In this document: piece after piece, positions 16,287-24,840 of the stretch
How positions within the stretch are numbered: the stretch's first letter is position 1
Layout of the letters: every line of letters starts with the position of its first letter
Program-made: the position numbers and the translations under genes
The notes under the pieces: generated by a model
Seen by the model: the letters and a program-made list of their open reading frames with translations, nothing else
What the model was told of the DNA's origin: nothing
Databases searched by the model: none
Assembly: GCA_965369705.1 (NCBI GenBank)
Contig: CBDURF010000010.1
Span: 1 to 34,564, forward strand
Length of the DNA stretch: 34,564 bases
Reading direction: 5' to 3'
Origin: JAGLCY01 sp965369705
GTDB taxonomy: Bacteria > Krumholzibacteriota > Krumholzibacteriia > LZORAL124-64-63

Positions 16287-17549
16287 ATGTCTGACATGAA
16301 ACCCGAGGGGACGGATTCCCCCAGGTCAAATATCGCCCACCCCGATTTTCAGCCCCGGCGCCGCACGCCCTGGGGCACCGTCGATGGTCGCGTCATCAGT
16401 TTCGTCAGCCGCAAGGGCGGAGTCGGGAAGACCACTTCCGCGGTGAATCTCGGTGCGGCCCTCGCCCTGTCGGGCCATACGGTGTTGATCGTCGGCACCG
16501 ATCCCCAGTGCGGCGTCTGCCGGACCCTGGGCGTTCCGCCCCATGAACTGACCACATGCCTGAGCGAAATCCACACCGGCAGCCAGCCCCTGACCGACAT
16601 GGTTCATCCTTCCACCCTGCAGGACCTGTTCTTCATTTCACCCCGGATCCTCACCCTGGAAGAGGAAGAGTCCTATCTTCAGGCCATGGAGAAGGATCCC
16701 GACACCTTCATCCGCGAAATCGACCGGGCCCGACACCTCTACGACACGATCCTCATCGACTGCCCACCCGGCCTGGGCGCCGTGACCAGAACTGTTCTCA
16801 TGACTTCGGACAGCTATCTCGTGCCGTTACAGGCCGAAGAACTCTGTCGGGATTCCGTGGACAACCTTCTGGAGTTCGTGGACACCTTCCGTGAGCGGAT
16901 CTATCCAAGTGAGGTTGAGGCCGCCGGATCCCTCCCCGTTCCGTCCCCCGGCGCTGACCAAAGCCGTCCCCTGGCCCTGGAAGGTATCTTCCTGACCATG
17001 GCCAGCACACGTACCCGGATGGGCCGCCACGTCGCCGCCCGGGTGAGCGATGATTTCGGGGATGTCATGTTCGAAACCGCCGTGCCCCGCACCACCCGTC
17101 TGAGCGAGATGGCCCTGCGAGGCAAACCCGCGGTGATCTTTGACAGGCGTTCGGCCGGCAGCCGGGCCTATTTCAACCTGGCGGATGAACTTGTCCACCG
17201 ATACTGTCTGTCCGAGGATTCCATGGGGCTGCAGCAGGGCTCCTCGATTCCCGACCGGGTCGATCCCCTCAGCCCCGAGGCCGACGTTGAGATCGATGAA
17301 TCAGGGGGGAAAAACCCCCTGAAGATGCCCGAGGCAGGCGGGTTCGATCGCTTCCTGGCCGACCTGGGTGGACCCCTGCAGGTGGCCTCGTCCATCCCCT
17401 CCTTCGAGGAACCCCCGGCCCCGGAAATCGTCTCCCTGGACGACCTGCTGGCCGAGGAGGAGGACCAGGGCCATCATGAGAAAACGGATGAAGACTGGGA
17501 CGAGGGATTCTGGAACGGAGAATCCGACGGCGGTGAACGGATCAACTGA
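16287..17549 (+). CDS. ParA/MinD-like ATPase with acidic C-terminal tail, no ParB partner
   Basis: This 420-residue protein starts at ATG 16287, with an AAGGAG ribosome-binding site 9 nt upstream. After a short basic N-terminus comes a deviant Walker A, RKGGVGKTTSAVNLG (42-56). The switch motif TDPQCG (73-78) and Walker B ILIDCPPGLG follow, which define ParA-family ATPases that form ATP dimers on DNA or membrane. The last 110 residues or so are acidic and probably disordered, with two short conserved-looking pieces (GGFDRFLADLGG and IVSLDDLLAEEE). No parB-like gene is beside it, so chromosome partition is not implied. A positioning role for another cell structure is an alternative. The gene follows the elbB terminator. 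Confidence 0.82.
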   Translation: MSDMKPEGTDSPRSNIAHPDFQPRRRTPWGTVDGRVISFVSRKGGVGKTTSAVNLGAALALSGHTVLIVGTDPQCGVCRTLGVPPHELTTCLSEIHTGSQPLTDMVHPSTLQDLFFISPRILTLEEEESYLQAMEKDPDTFIREIDRARHLYDTILIDCPPGLGAVTRTVLMTSDSYLVPLQAEELCRDSVDNLLEFVDTFRERIYPSEVEAAGSLPVPSPGADQSRPLALEGIFLTMASTRTRMGRHVAARVSDDFGDVMFETAVPRTTRLSEMALRGKPAVIFDRRSAGSRAYFNLADELVHRYCLSEDSMGLQQGSSIPDRVDPLSPEADVEIDESGGKNPLKMPEAGGFDRFLADLGGPLQVASSIPSFEEPPAPEIVSLDDLLAEEEDQGHHEKTDEDWDEGFWNGESDGGERIN

Positions 17550-17556
17550 TCCCCCC

Positions 17557-17571
17557 GTCCGCCAGGCGGAC
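17557..17571. repeat. 15-bp palindrome upstream of the alcohol dehydrogenase ribosome-binding site
   Basis: GTCCGCC-A-GGCGGAC is a perfect inverted repeat with one central base. It lies in the 44-bp gap after the ParA-like gene, just before the GGAGG ribosome-binding site at 17582-17586. It could be a protein binding site or, as part of a larger fold, affect translation. Confidence 0.45.
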
Positions 17572-17593
17572 CGGGTCAGGCGGAGGTGGCGAA

Positions 17594-18769
17594 GTGACGA
17601 CTGAAACGATGAAATGCCTCGTGTTCGACAAGTCCAGCATGCCCTGGGACAATTCCAAGGGATTCATCAGGATGGAGATGCCCGTGCCCGTCATGGACGA
17701 GGACGGCGACCCGCGCGATGCGGATAACGTCCTGGTCAAGGTCATCTACGCCGGGTTCTGCGGCAGCGACCGCGGCATCTGGAACCGGACCGCCTTCAAG
17801 GGCATGATCTTCGACAGCCTCAAGCGGGAGCGAAAATCCACCCGTATCATCGGCCACGAGATGGTGGGTGAAATCATCAAGGTCGGATCCCGTGCCCGCG
17901 CCCGGTTCGGCTACGGTCCCAAGGACATCGTCTCCACCGAAAGCCACATCATCTGCGGCACCTGTTACCAGTGCCGCATCGGCCAGACCCATATCTGCAG
18001 CCAGGATGTGATCATCGGCATCGGCCGCGACGGCTGTTTCGCCGAATACATCAAGCTGCCGGCCAACGTGCTGTGGCCCACCAATCCCCGCAGGATCAAG
18101 ATGAAGGTCGCCGCCCTCCAGGAACCCTTCGGCAACGCGGTGCACGCCTGCACCACCGCCGATCTGCGGGGCAAGACCGTGGCGGTGTTCGGTTGCGGCA
18201 CCATCGGACTGTTCGTGATCATGGTGGCCCGGGCCCTCGGGGCCACGCGGGTCATCGGCATCGAACCCAACCCCAACAACGTGAAAATGGCCAAGGAACT
18301 CGGGGCCGACGAGGTGATTCCGATGGACCTGTCCCGTTCGGCTCCCCACGCCTGGAGCGCCGACAAAGAGCTGGTGAAGGATGTGCGGAACGCCTTCGGC
18401 GGCATCGGGCCCGACGTCGCCATGGAAATGGCCGGTTTCAATTCCAGCGTCAACAACGCCATCCAGGCCACGCGGCGAGGCGGTGACGTGATCCTGTTCG
18501 GCCTTAAACAGGGCAACTTCCACATCCAGGCCTTCGACCGGATGATCGTCAACGGCCTTACCTTGCACAGCGTGATCGGTCGCCGGATCTTCGAAACATG
18601 GTATATTACCCGCAATCTCCTGGAAGACCGCACCAACCGTCTCCAGGACAGGATCGCGGACGTCATCCTGGGCGGCGGCGAAGATGCGGTGGTGCACATC
18701 GACGAATTCGCCCCGGATTCCTTCGAAGAGACGCTCGCCGCCTGGCCCAAGCCGCTGATCCAGTTCTGA
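17594..18769 (+). CDS. Zinc-dependent medium-chain alcohol/polyol dehydrogenase
   Basis: This 391-residue protein starts with GTG, 7 nt after a GGAGG ribosome-binding site. It is an MDR-superfamily dehydrogenase. The catalytic zinc ligands are C56 (GFCGSD), H88-E89 (IIGHEMVG) and the acidic E167 region. The structural zinc is bound by C121, C124, C127 and C135 (CGTCYQC...HIC). The NAD(P)-binding motif is VFGCGTIGLFVI (about 178-189). The overall form resembles threonine, sorbitol and glucose dehydrogenases, which oxidise a secondary alcohol with NAD(P)+. The length is somewhat above the usual 340-350 residues because of insertions near the N-terminus. The SelW-like selenoprotein gene follows 32 nt later. 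The substrate is not predictable. Confidence 0.88.
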   Translation: MTTETMKCLVFDKSSMPWDNSKGFIRMEMPVPVMDEDGDPRDADNVLVKVIYAGFCGSDRGIWNRTAFKGMIFDSLKRERKSTRIIGHEMVGEIIKVGSRARARFGYGPKDIVSTESHIICGTCYQCRIGQTHICSQDVIIGIGRDGCFAEYIKLPANVLWPTNPRRIKMKVAALQEPFGNAVHACTTADLRGKTVAVFGCGTIGLFVIMVARALGATRVIGIEPNPNNVKMAKELGADEVIPMDLSRSAPHAWSADKELVKDVRNAFGGIGPDVAMEMAGFNSSVNNAIQATRRGGDVILFGLKQGNFHIQAFDRMIVNGLTLHSVIGRRIFETWYITRNLLEDRTNRLQDRIADVILGGGEDAVVHIDEFAPDSFEETLAAWPKPLIQF

Positions 18770-18801
18770 GGGGATCGCCAATACATTCAGGGAGGATCTT
18801 C

Positions 18802-19047
18802 ATGAAGATCACCATCGAATACTGCCAGGTTTGAAACTACGAACCACGCGCCTCCGGTCTGGCGGGCGCCATCAGGGATAGATACCAGGTGGAAGCGGAA
18901 CTCATCGCCTCGGGCGGTGGGGTTTTCGAGGTGGAAGTCGACGACCGACTGGTCTTTTCCAAGAAGGCCCTGGACCGTTTCCCCGACGAGGAGGAGATCT
19001 TCGCGGAAATCGACAAGCTTGGTCCGGATCTCAGTCCTAATTCCTGA
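18802..19047 (+). CDS. SelW/Rdx-family selenoprotein (in-frame TGA = selenocysteine 11)
   Basis: The ATG at 18802 has a GGGAGGA ribosome-binding site. The frame reads MKITIEYCQV, then TGA at 18832-18834, then NYEPRASGLAGAIRDRY and on to a TGA stop at 19045-19047, giving 81 residues. Read through, it has the Rdx/SelW thioredoxin-like fold markers: IEYC-x-x-U-NY-P-R-A at the N-terminus (C8, U11, where homologues often have CxxC) and GGGVFEVEVDDRLVFSKK...RFPDEEEI at the C-terminus. An ordinary ORF call would stop after ten residues and lose the gene. A hairpin with loop GGUCU starts just after the TGA. The protein is expected to be a cytosolic thiol/selenol redox protein. It is cotranscribed with the alcohol dehydrogenase and overlaps the convergent gene's end by 11 bp. 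Confidence 0.88.
18832..18869 (+). promoter_or_regulatory. Predicted bacterial SECIS element of the SelW-like gene
   Basis: After the TGA (18832-18834), GCGCC (18848-18852) pairs with GGCGC (18865-18869). Above a small internal loop, CC (18854-18855) pairs with GG (18861-18862), closing apical loop GGTCT (18856-18860). The loop begins 22 nt after the TGA. A GGU-containing apical loop at this distance fits SelB-recognised elements such as that of E. coli fdhF. Confidence 0.72.
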
Positions 19048-19540
19048 TCTTCCTGAGTTCCCTGCGCAGTTCCTTCATTTCCTTCCGCAGGTCTTCCAGC
19101 TCCTGGCGCAGATCATCCTCCGAATCGTCCGACCACCGGTCGTGGGAATGGGCCCAGTCTTCCGTATGGAACTGGTCGAAACCGTCCTGGAGGGCGACCG
19201 CCACCTGGGTCATGATCTGATCCAGATCCAGTTCGAAGGTCGTGTCGTCGTAGGAAAGGTTCAACCGATTGTCCTTCCCCAGCCGGACCTGCAGCTGCAT
19301 GTCCTTCAGTTCCGCCATGACCTCGTCCAGGCCGGCCATCGCCTCGGCCACGATTTCGTGGACTTCCTCCATTTCGATGGTCAGTTCCTCTCCGTCGCCA
19401 CCGATGATGATGATCTTGGCGTCATTGTCGGAACTCCCGGGCTCATCGGCCAGGAGGGTCGCCGGCAGGACCGATATCAGCAGGGCCAATATCAGCGGTC
19501 CCATTATCAGGACCGGATTTGTTCGTCGACGTGTATCCAT
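19037..19540 (-). CDS. Exported acidic protein with C-terminal coiled coil, unknown function
   Basis: This 167-residue protein starts at ATG 19540, with a GGGAGG ribosome-binding site; a longer frame lacks support. The N-terminal hydrophobic segment PLILALLISVLPATLLA with cleavage near LADEP marks it as exported. The mature part is acidic, with an IIIIGGDGEELTIEMEE start. It ends in a heptad-like segment (LRQELEDLRKEMKELRRELRKI) that should form a coiled coil. I do not recognise a family. It may be a periplasmic scaffold or adaptor protein. The gene lies downstream of the terminator of the large membrane-protein gene, and its 3' end overlaps the SelW-like gene on the other strand. Confidence 0.7.
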   Translation of the reverse strand: MDTRRRTNPVLIMGPLILALLISVLPATLLADEPGSSDNDAKIIIIGGDGEELTIEMEEVHEIVAEAMAGLDEVMAELKDMQLQVRLGKDNRLNLSYDDTTFELDLDQIMTQVAVALQDGFDQFHTEDWAHSHDRWSDDSEDDLRQELEDLRKEMKELRRELRKIRN

Positions 19541-19568
19541 GGTGAACCTCCCGCGGAACCAGATGTAG

Positions 19569-19598
19569 AAAAGCGGGACTCCTTGACGGGTCCCGCTT
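19569..19598 (-). terminator. Terminator after the large membrane-protein gene
   Basis: A perfect 9-bp stem (AAGCGGGAC 19571-19579 with GTCCCGCTT 19590-19598, 10-nt loop) is followed on the minus strand by TTTTC. The short T-run suggests moderate strength. Since the next gene starts only 30 nt further on, it may attenuate rather than stop transcription. Confidence 0.65.
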
Positions 19599-19637
19599 CT
19601 CATTACGCATGATTGTCGCCGGGGTTGCGCGTGGAGA

Positions 19638-22600
19638 TCAGAAAATCATACCCAGGTCCGGCACTCGCAACGACCTCCAGTAGGCGCGGTCGATCTTCAA
19701 ACTCACCGAACCCCGGCCTCCGGACCGTGGCCGAACCATGCCGCCCGGCCCCACGCCCTCGGCCAGCGGCGGACAGGTAACCGTCAACAGGATCTCATCC
19801 CTGTTTTCGGAAATGATTTTAATCTCCAGGCCCTGCCGGGACAGGATGTCCAGGGCCACCTCCAGGGAAACCGTTCCCACCCAGCCCATGCCTTCGGGGG
19901 CGGCCGGCCCGATGTAGAATTTGTCCGAACGCCAGACTTCACCATCGGGAACGACCCGGATCTCCAGAACCGCCTTGGTGGATTCGGGCAGCCGATCCTG
20001 GTCCAGGCGGATGGTCCCGGCATGAAACCCCAGGGGAAGGGACGTCTTGAGAGCCACCACGAGGTTCGTGACGTCGGCCATCTTGACAGCCCGTTCCCGG
20101 TCCTGGGCCAGCACACGGGCATGGGCGGTGAGAATCGCCTGGGTCTGGTCATTCAAGGCCAGCCACGTTTCCGTCCAGTCGCGACCCGCGGCGGATTCGT
20201 CCTGCAGTTTGACCGCAATCTTGCGGCATTCGATCCAGGCCACGTCGAATTCCTTTTGGGCGCGGATCAGATCGACCCTGGCCAACGAACCCAGATGTCC
20301 CGCCCAGCGGGCCAGGAACGGTCTGCCCGCCGAGGCCGCCACGCCATCCCAGGCGGCGGGGGTATGATGGATGGACATGGTGTCCCGGAAAACGATCACC
20401 TGGTCCCTGTCGCCACCCGAATACAGATGGTCGGGGATCATGTCCGGATCATCCGCCCCCTCCAGACCGAGCAGGGCCGCTTCGTATCTGATTCTCTCCA
20501 GAAAATCGTTGTAGGCTTCCGGATGAAACCGGACCGCCCGGTTGGCGACCAGGTTGGAAAGGACCCGTGGGGATTTCTTCGCCTCAACGGCCAGGGAGGC
20601 TGGTTTTTTCAGGGCCGAATAGAGGTCGAGCGTGCCGGTCAACAGGGACGGGGCCTGCCCGTCGGCGAATATGACCGTTTGTGCGCGCAGGTTGGTCAGG
20701 ATGCTCCTGATTTCCGCTGACGGCCAATCCTGATCCCTCAATTCCCGGCGGTATGGCAGCGACGCCTGATCCCCCCTCCTTTCGGCTTTCTTGAGTCTTA
20801 CGAGCGCGAACGCACTGTTGGCATAGGCGCGGGTCATGCGACTGGCGGTGATCGAAACCTTCCGGGCCGCCCGGATGAGGCTCTTTTCCCAGCTCTGCGA
20901 CCAGGATTTCGCTTCGAAGAGGGTCAGCAGCGAGGCCATTCCGTCCACATTTCCCCGGGTATGATCCAGGACCGCCTTCGCCTCAACCGTTCCCAGATCG
21001 TGTCTGGCATCTTCGAGAGCCCCCTTGGCTACCCTGGCCAGGGAATCGCGGCGGGCGATCACCGCAGCGTCGGACAGGGTGGACAGGTCCTGCCAGAACA
21101 CGCTGGCGGCGAGGGAATACCAAGCCAGATCCAGGCGCGCCAACTCGTTTTCCAGAACCAGACCCTGGTTGGCCAGGGACTGCATTCGCTGGGATTCACG
21201 ATCGGGCCGGCTGCCCTGCTGGATTCCGTCGGACGCCAGCTTGGCGAACAGTTCCACCTGTTGGTTGAGGGGCACCGCGGCATCTCCCCTCAGGTTGCCG
21301 AGGGCCTTGATCCGTCCCTTGTCCAGGGACGGATTCAGGCCTTTCCCCGAACTGGTCACCAGCTTCAACTGGCGGGCATAGACACCGCCCACGTCGACGA
21401 CTTCGAGCAGGGTCGCTGCCCGTTCGGTCCGGGGCTTCTCTCCCATGATCCCCTGCAGGTTCGCCCATTCCAGGCTTTCGGCCAGGGTTCTGCCCTCTTT
21501 CCACATCACTCCGGCGGTGCCGGCCAGGGTCAGGATGAGCACCAGCAAGGCGCCCCTGAGAAACTTGCCGTGGGAAACGGTCCGGCCGTGGGAGGCGGTG
21601 ACCTGGCTCGATATCTTCCTCTTCAGGGGGCTGAGTTTTCGGGGTTTCGGACGCGTCATCGGCCCGAGGTTACGGCTGGGGCCCGGGACCGGGGTCCTGG
21701 CCAGGGGGGCGGCGGGTGAACGTCGCATGGACTTGAGGGGATCCGACGGCGGCAGGGCGGCCGGCACCGGGACCGCCTTGAATGGTTGGACGGGCGAGGC
21801 CGGCCAGGATCCCTGCACCGGCATGGCGGCGGAAATGGTTTCCCGCCGCGGCTTGTCGATTGACTCGGGGGCGGGTCCGGAATGAACCTGATGCCGCTGG
21901 CTCGTCCTGGCGATTCCGGCCAGGTCCCCGACTTCCAGGTATTCCCTGATTTCGGCGATGTAGGTTTCCACTTCTTCCACATATTCGCCCGCCAGCCAGG
22001 CCATCATCATCCGCTGCCAGCCCGCGAAAACGCACCCTTCGGATTGCAGGCCCGCCAAGGTGTAGTCGTTGGCCTCATTGGGAGCGAACGAGGCGAAACG
22101 GAGATTCTTGCGGTCCTTTTCGGGCATACAGGCGATGATCAGGGCGAGACACCGGTCACTCTGCGCATTGGTCTGCTCGATGGGAATTTTCAGCTTGCCC
22201 TCGGCAATGATCTTGAGCACGGCTTCATCGACCAGGCCGATGTCGCCCTTGCCCGCCGGCGGATCGACCAGCGGCACCGAGGCATCGTAATTGATTTCCT
22301 CCCGCCCCAATTTCAGATCGGGGGTCCATTCGTCACGGAAGGTCAAGGCCTGAGCCACCGCGAAGGGATTGCGCAGGAACGTGGCGAACGTGCCCTCCGA
22401 CAGGACCACCGCGTGGAAGAGGGGGTTCAGACCCCGGCTGGCCCGGATCACCGTGAACAGGCGCCCGGCAACCGAGGGCATGGTCGAGGTCAGGCGGAAT
22501 GACATCAGCGCCGGCTGTTCCAGGCCGAGGGGGGGCGCCATCCCCCAGTTCTCACACAGACGGACGATTTCTTCCGTTGTTTTCTTACCCATTCCCGGCG

Positions 22601-22676
22601 AATGGGCAAGAACGGACCGGTCAGAGTTGTCGTCCTTTATGTTCACTCCGAAGAGTATCTGTTCGATGAAAGGCAT
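19638..22676 (-). CDS. Large single-span membrane protein, possibly with GTPase-associated-protein (GAP1)-like N-terminal domain
   Basis: This is a 1012-residue protein when started at ATG 22676; an in-frame TTG 15 nt upstream is less likely. Residues 1-250 form a cytoplasmic domain (IEQILFGVN, DRSVLAHSPGM, LFHAVVLSEG, KNLRFASFAPNEANDYTLAG). From memory this resembles the N-terminal domain of GTPase-associated proteins found in bacterial conflict and signalling clusters; this is a weak match. A proline-rich linker (about 265-345), a basic stretch and one membrane span (about 373-392, FLRGALLVLILTLAGTAGVMW) follow. The remaining 610 or so residues are mostly helical with no recognised motif, ending in a beta-rich section. 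No GTPase gene is adjacent. It is flanked by terminators on both sides, so it is probably a single-gene unit. Function unknown. Confidence 0.7.
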   Translation of the reverse strand: MPFIEQILFGVNIKDDNSDRSVLAHSPGMGKKTTEEIVRLCENWGMAPPLGLEQPALMSFRLTSTMPSVAGRLFTVIRASRGLNPLFHAVVLSEGTFATFLRNPFAVAQALTFRDEWTPDLKLGREEINYDASVPLVDPPAGKGDIGLVDEAVLKIIAEGKLKIPIEQTNAQSDRCLALIIACMPEKDRKNLRFASFAPNEANDYTLAGLQSEGCVFAGWQRMMMAWLAGEYVEEVETYIAEIREYLEVGDLAGIARTSQRHQVHSGPAPESIDKPRRETISAAMPVQGSWPASPVQPFKAVPVPAALPPSDPLKSMRRSPAAPLARTPVPGPSRNLGPMTRPKPRKLSPLKRKISSQVTASHGRTVSHGKFLRGALLVLILTLAGTAGVMWKEGRTLAESLEWANLQGIMGEKPRTERAATLLEVVDVGGVYARQLKLVTSSGKGLNPSLDKGRIKALGNLRGDAAVPLNQQVELFAKLASDGIQQGSRPDRESQRMQSLANQGLVLENELARLDLAWYSLAASVFWQDLSTLSDAAVIARRDSLARVAKGALEDARHDLGTVEAKAVLDHTRGNVDGMASLLTLFEAKSWSQSWEKSLIRAARKVSITASRMTRAYANSAFALVRLKKAERRGDQASLPYRRELRDQDWPSAEIRSILTNLRAQTVIFADGQAPSLLTGTLDLYSALKKPASLAVEAKKSPRVLSNLVANRAVRFHPEAYNDFLERIRYEAALLGLEGADDPDMIPDHLYSGGDRDQVIVFRDTMSIHHTPAAWDGVAASAGRPFLARWAGHLGSLARVDLIRAQKEFDVAWIECRKIAVKLQDESAAGRDWTETWLALNDQTQAILTAHARVLAQDRERAVKMADVTNLVVALKTSLPLGFHAGTIRLDQDRLPESTKAVLEIRVVPDGEVWRSDKFYIGPAAPEGMGWVGTVSLEVALDILSRQGLEIKIISENRDEILLTVTCPPLAEGVGPGGMVRPRSGGRGSVSLKIDRAYWRSLRVPDLGMIF

Positions 22677-22782
22677 GGTTCTACCCCACAAGAAAAGTTA
22701 ATCCCTCCTGTTCCCTTCCCTTTTCGGCCGAAAATCCAGGTTCCTGAGCCGGAACCGGAGAAAGTCGTAGGCAATATGGTTT

Positions 22783-22818
22783 GACAAAAAAACCGGCCTC
22801 CCGAGAAGGGGAGGCCGG
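22783..22818 (-). terminator. Strong terminator after the cytochrome c/b hybrid gene
   Basis: A perfect 10-bp GC-rich stem (CCGGCCTCCC 22793-22802 with GGGAGGCCGG 22809-22818, 6-nt loop) is followed on the minus strand by seven T residues (22792-22786). It ends the cytochrome transcript 46 nt after its stop codon. Confidence 0.92.
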
Positions 22819-22863
22819 ATGGCGAGGCGTGTAAGGCGCCGGGAGGAGTTTTTCAACAGCCTG

Positions 22864-24783
22864 TCAGACGTCCCTTTCCAGTCCCAGACGCTTGACTTTG
22901 TCCACGTTGCCGGGCGACTTGGCCGCGGGATGTTCGATCTCGAACATCTCCTGGGGCATCTTGCCCGTCAACCACGAGGGATTCATGGGATACACATGGG
23001 GATTGAACATGACCCCGTACATGTGCCAGATCAGGATGGCCAGGAAAGCCAGCCAGGCCTCGTAGTAATGGATGATCAGGAAGATTTCCATGACGCCCTT
23101 GCCGATGTAGGCGGTCAGGGCTTTTTCGAACCACATGGCCAGACCGGTCAAGACCATGACGATGGTCCCCCAGATCAGGGCCCAGTACTCGGCCTTTTCC
23201 ACGAAGGAGAACCGCCGCATCTGGGGGTGGATGTCGGTACGGCCGATATTGTACATGAACATGCCCCAGACCTGCTTGGCGTCGTTCCAGTTCGGCGCGA
23301 TGTCACTCAGGAAGATCCGGCCTCTGACCGTCATCAGATAACCCACGTGCCACAGGGAACCGAGAATCATCGCCACGGCCGACACGCGGTGGATCATGCC
23401 GCGCACGTAGGCGCCCCCCTCGTGCCCGAAGATCATCTTGGCCCACCACGCGTCGTAGAAACGCAGGGAGAAACCGGTGATGACCAGGACGGTGAAGGAA
23501 ATGGCCAGGACCGTGTGCTGGACAACCTCGTCGGCCTCCATGCGTCTTACCTGCTTCTTGCGCAGAACGTTGCGCACCTGGCGCAGCCAGTCCAGGAAGC
23601 AGTAGACGACCATGCCGCCGATGATCAACAGGATCATGGCGAGGTAGATGGTTCGCACGTAATAGGGCCAACCCTCGGCCACCCCCGTGACCGGATTGTG
23701 AATCTTGGTCTTGGCCGCTTTCTCGGCCGACATCCCCGTGTGACAGTTACCACAGGTCTTCACCAGGTTGTTGGCGGCCACCGAGGAGCGGGGATCGTCC
23801 GACGGCAGCACCATGTGGGCGCTGTGACAGGACGAACAGTTGGCCACCGTCTTGTCGCCGGCCCGGCTCTTGAGGCCATGATAGGAATCCACATAGGACT
23901 GAAGTCGGCCGGAGGGCAGATCGTATTTCTCATTCAGCTTAGCCGAGTCATGACAGGGCGAGCAAGTGGCTTCGGCCACGCGGAAGGGGCTGACCGGTGA
24001 ACGGGGATCGTCCGTGGCGAGGATCCCATGCTCTCCGTGGCAGGTGGTGCAGGTGGGCGAATCCACTTCTCCCCGCGACACCAGTTCTCCATGGAGCCCT
24101 TCCTCGAATTCCTTCTGGATGGTGCTGTGGCACTTACCGCAGGTTCGGGAAATATTGAAGAAGTTGATCGTTGATTCGATATTGCCCGGCGGCAGGATGC
24201 GGTGGGCCGTGCCCCCGCTGGAGTGGCAGTCGTTACAGGAAGCCGCCGTGTCCACGCCTCCGGCGGTGGCCTGGCCGTGCACGCCTTTCTGATACACCTC
24301 GATGGGATGCTTGAACCTGATGTTCAAATTGGAAAGGAAATCCTGGTCCTCGTGGCAGGCCCCGCAGGTGGCCGGCAGATTCGAAGCGTGCACCATGGAT
24401 TCCGTATCGGTATGTGGCAGGATGTTGTGGCTGCCGTGGCATTGCTGGCAGGTGGGAACATCCGGGGACACGCCGACGATTCCCCGCCCATGCTGGGTAT
24501 AGACATCGACGGATTCCTCGTGACAGACACCGCAATCGGGCTTGGCCAGTTCCAGGGCGTGGGGAACCCTCTGGATATCGCTATGACAGTCCGTGCAGGC
24601 AAAATCCTCATGGATGCTGCCCTGCAAATCGGCTGCGGAAACTTCAGAAGGGACTCCGCCGGTATTGGCGTGGCAGTCCGCGCAGACTTCGTCGGGGAAG
24701 TCACCCGCGAGAGCAAACGAGCCCGTGGCGACAAGAACGAGAAACAGCACGGGAATGTAGACCCTTACTCGCGTCATTATCAT
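22864..24783 (-). CDS. Undecahaem c-type / membrane cytochrome b hybrid, CbcL-like quinol oxidoreductase
   Basis: This 639-residue protein has a signal sequence (residues 5-26) and eleven CXXCH haem c sites, starting at residues 34, 63, 84, 112, 140, 183, 215, 245, 274, 316 and 344. A membrane cytochrome b domain follows from about 380 to the C-terminus, with at least four spans and histidines suited to haem b (VVQHTVLA, MIHRVSAVA, SLWHVGYL, IIHYYEAW, LIWHMYGV). Fusion of a periplasmic multihaem domain to a di-haem b domain is the plan of Geobacter CbcL, an inner-membrane quinol oxidase used in reduction of extracellular acceptors. This protein should take electrons from menaquinol to periplasmic carriers. 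The ATG has a GGGGAAGG ribosome-binding site. It is divergent from the decahaem/barrel pair and ends at a strong terminator. Confidence 0.9.
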   Translation of the reverse strand: MIMTRVRVYIPVLFLVLVATGSFALAGDFPDEVCADCHANTGGVPSEVSAADLQGSIHEDFACTDCHSDIQRVPHALELAKPDCGVCHEESVDVYTQHGRGIVGVSPDVPTCQQCHGSHNILPHTDTESMVHASNLPATCGACHEDQDFLSNLNIRFKHPIEVYQKGVHGQATAGGVDTAASCNDCHSSGGTAHRILPPGNIESTINFFNISRTCGKCHSTIQKEFEEGLHGELVSRGEVDSPTCTTCHGEHGILATDDPRSPVSPFRVAEATCSPCHDSAKLNEKYDLPSGRLQSYVDSYHGLKSRAGDKTVANCSSCHSAHMVLPSDDPRSSVAANNLVKTCGNCHTGMSAEKAAKTKIHNPVTGVAEGWPYYVRTIYLAMILLIIGGMVVYCFLDWLRQVRNVLRKKQVRRMEADEVVQHTVLAISFTVLVITGFSLRFYDAWWAKMIFGHEGGAYVRGMIHRVSAVAMILGSLWHVGYLMTVRGRIFLSDIAPNWNDAKQVWGMFMYNIGRTDIHPQMRRFSFVEKAEYWALIWGTIVMVLTGLAMWFEKALTAYIGKGVMEIFLIIHYYEAWLAFLAILIWHMYGVMFNPHVYPMNPSWLTGKMPQEMFEIEHPAAKSPGNVDKVKRLGLERDV

Positions 24784-24840
24784 GAAACCTTCCCCTGGCC
24801 CCTCGGGTTATGTCAAATCACGGGACCAGAACGAGAATGA

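Noticed and set aside
16287..17549. ParAB partition locus or replication origin
   Set aside because: No parB, parS-like repeats or dnaA-type genes were seen nearby.
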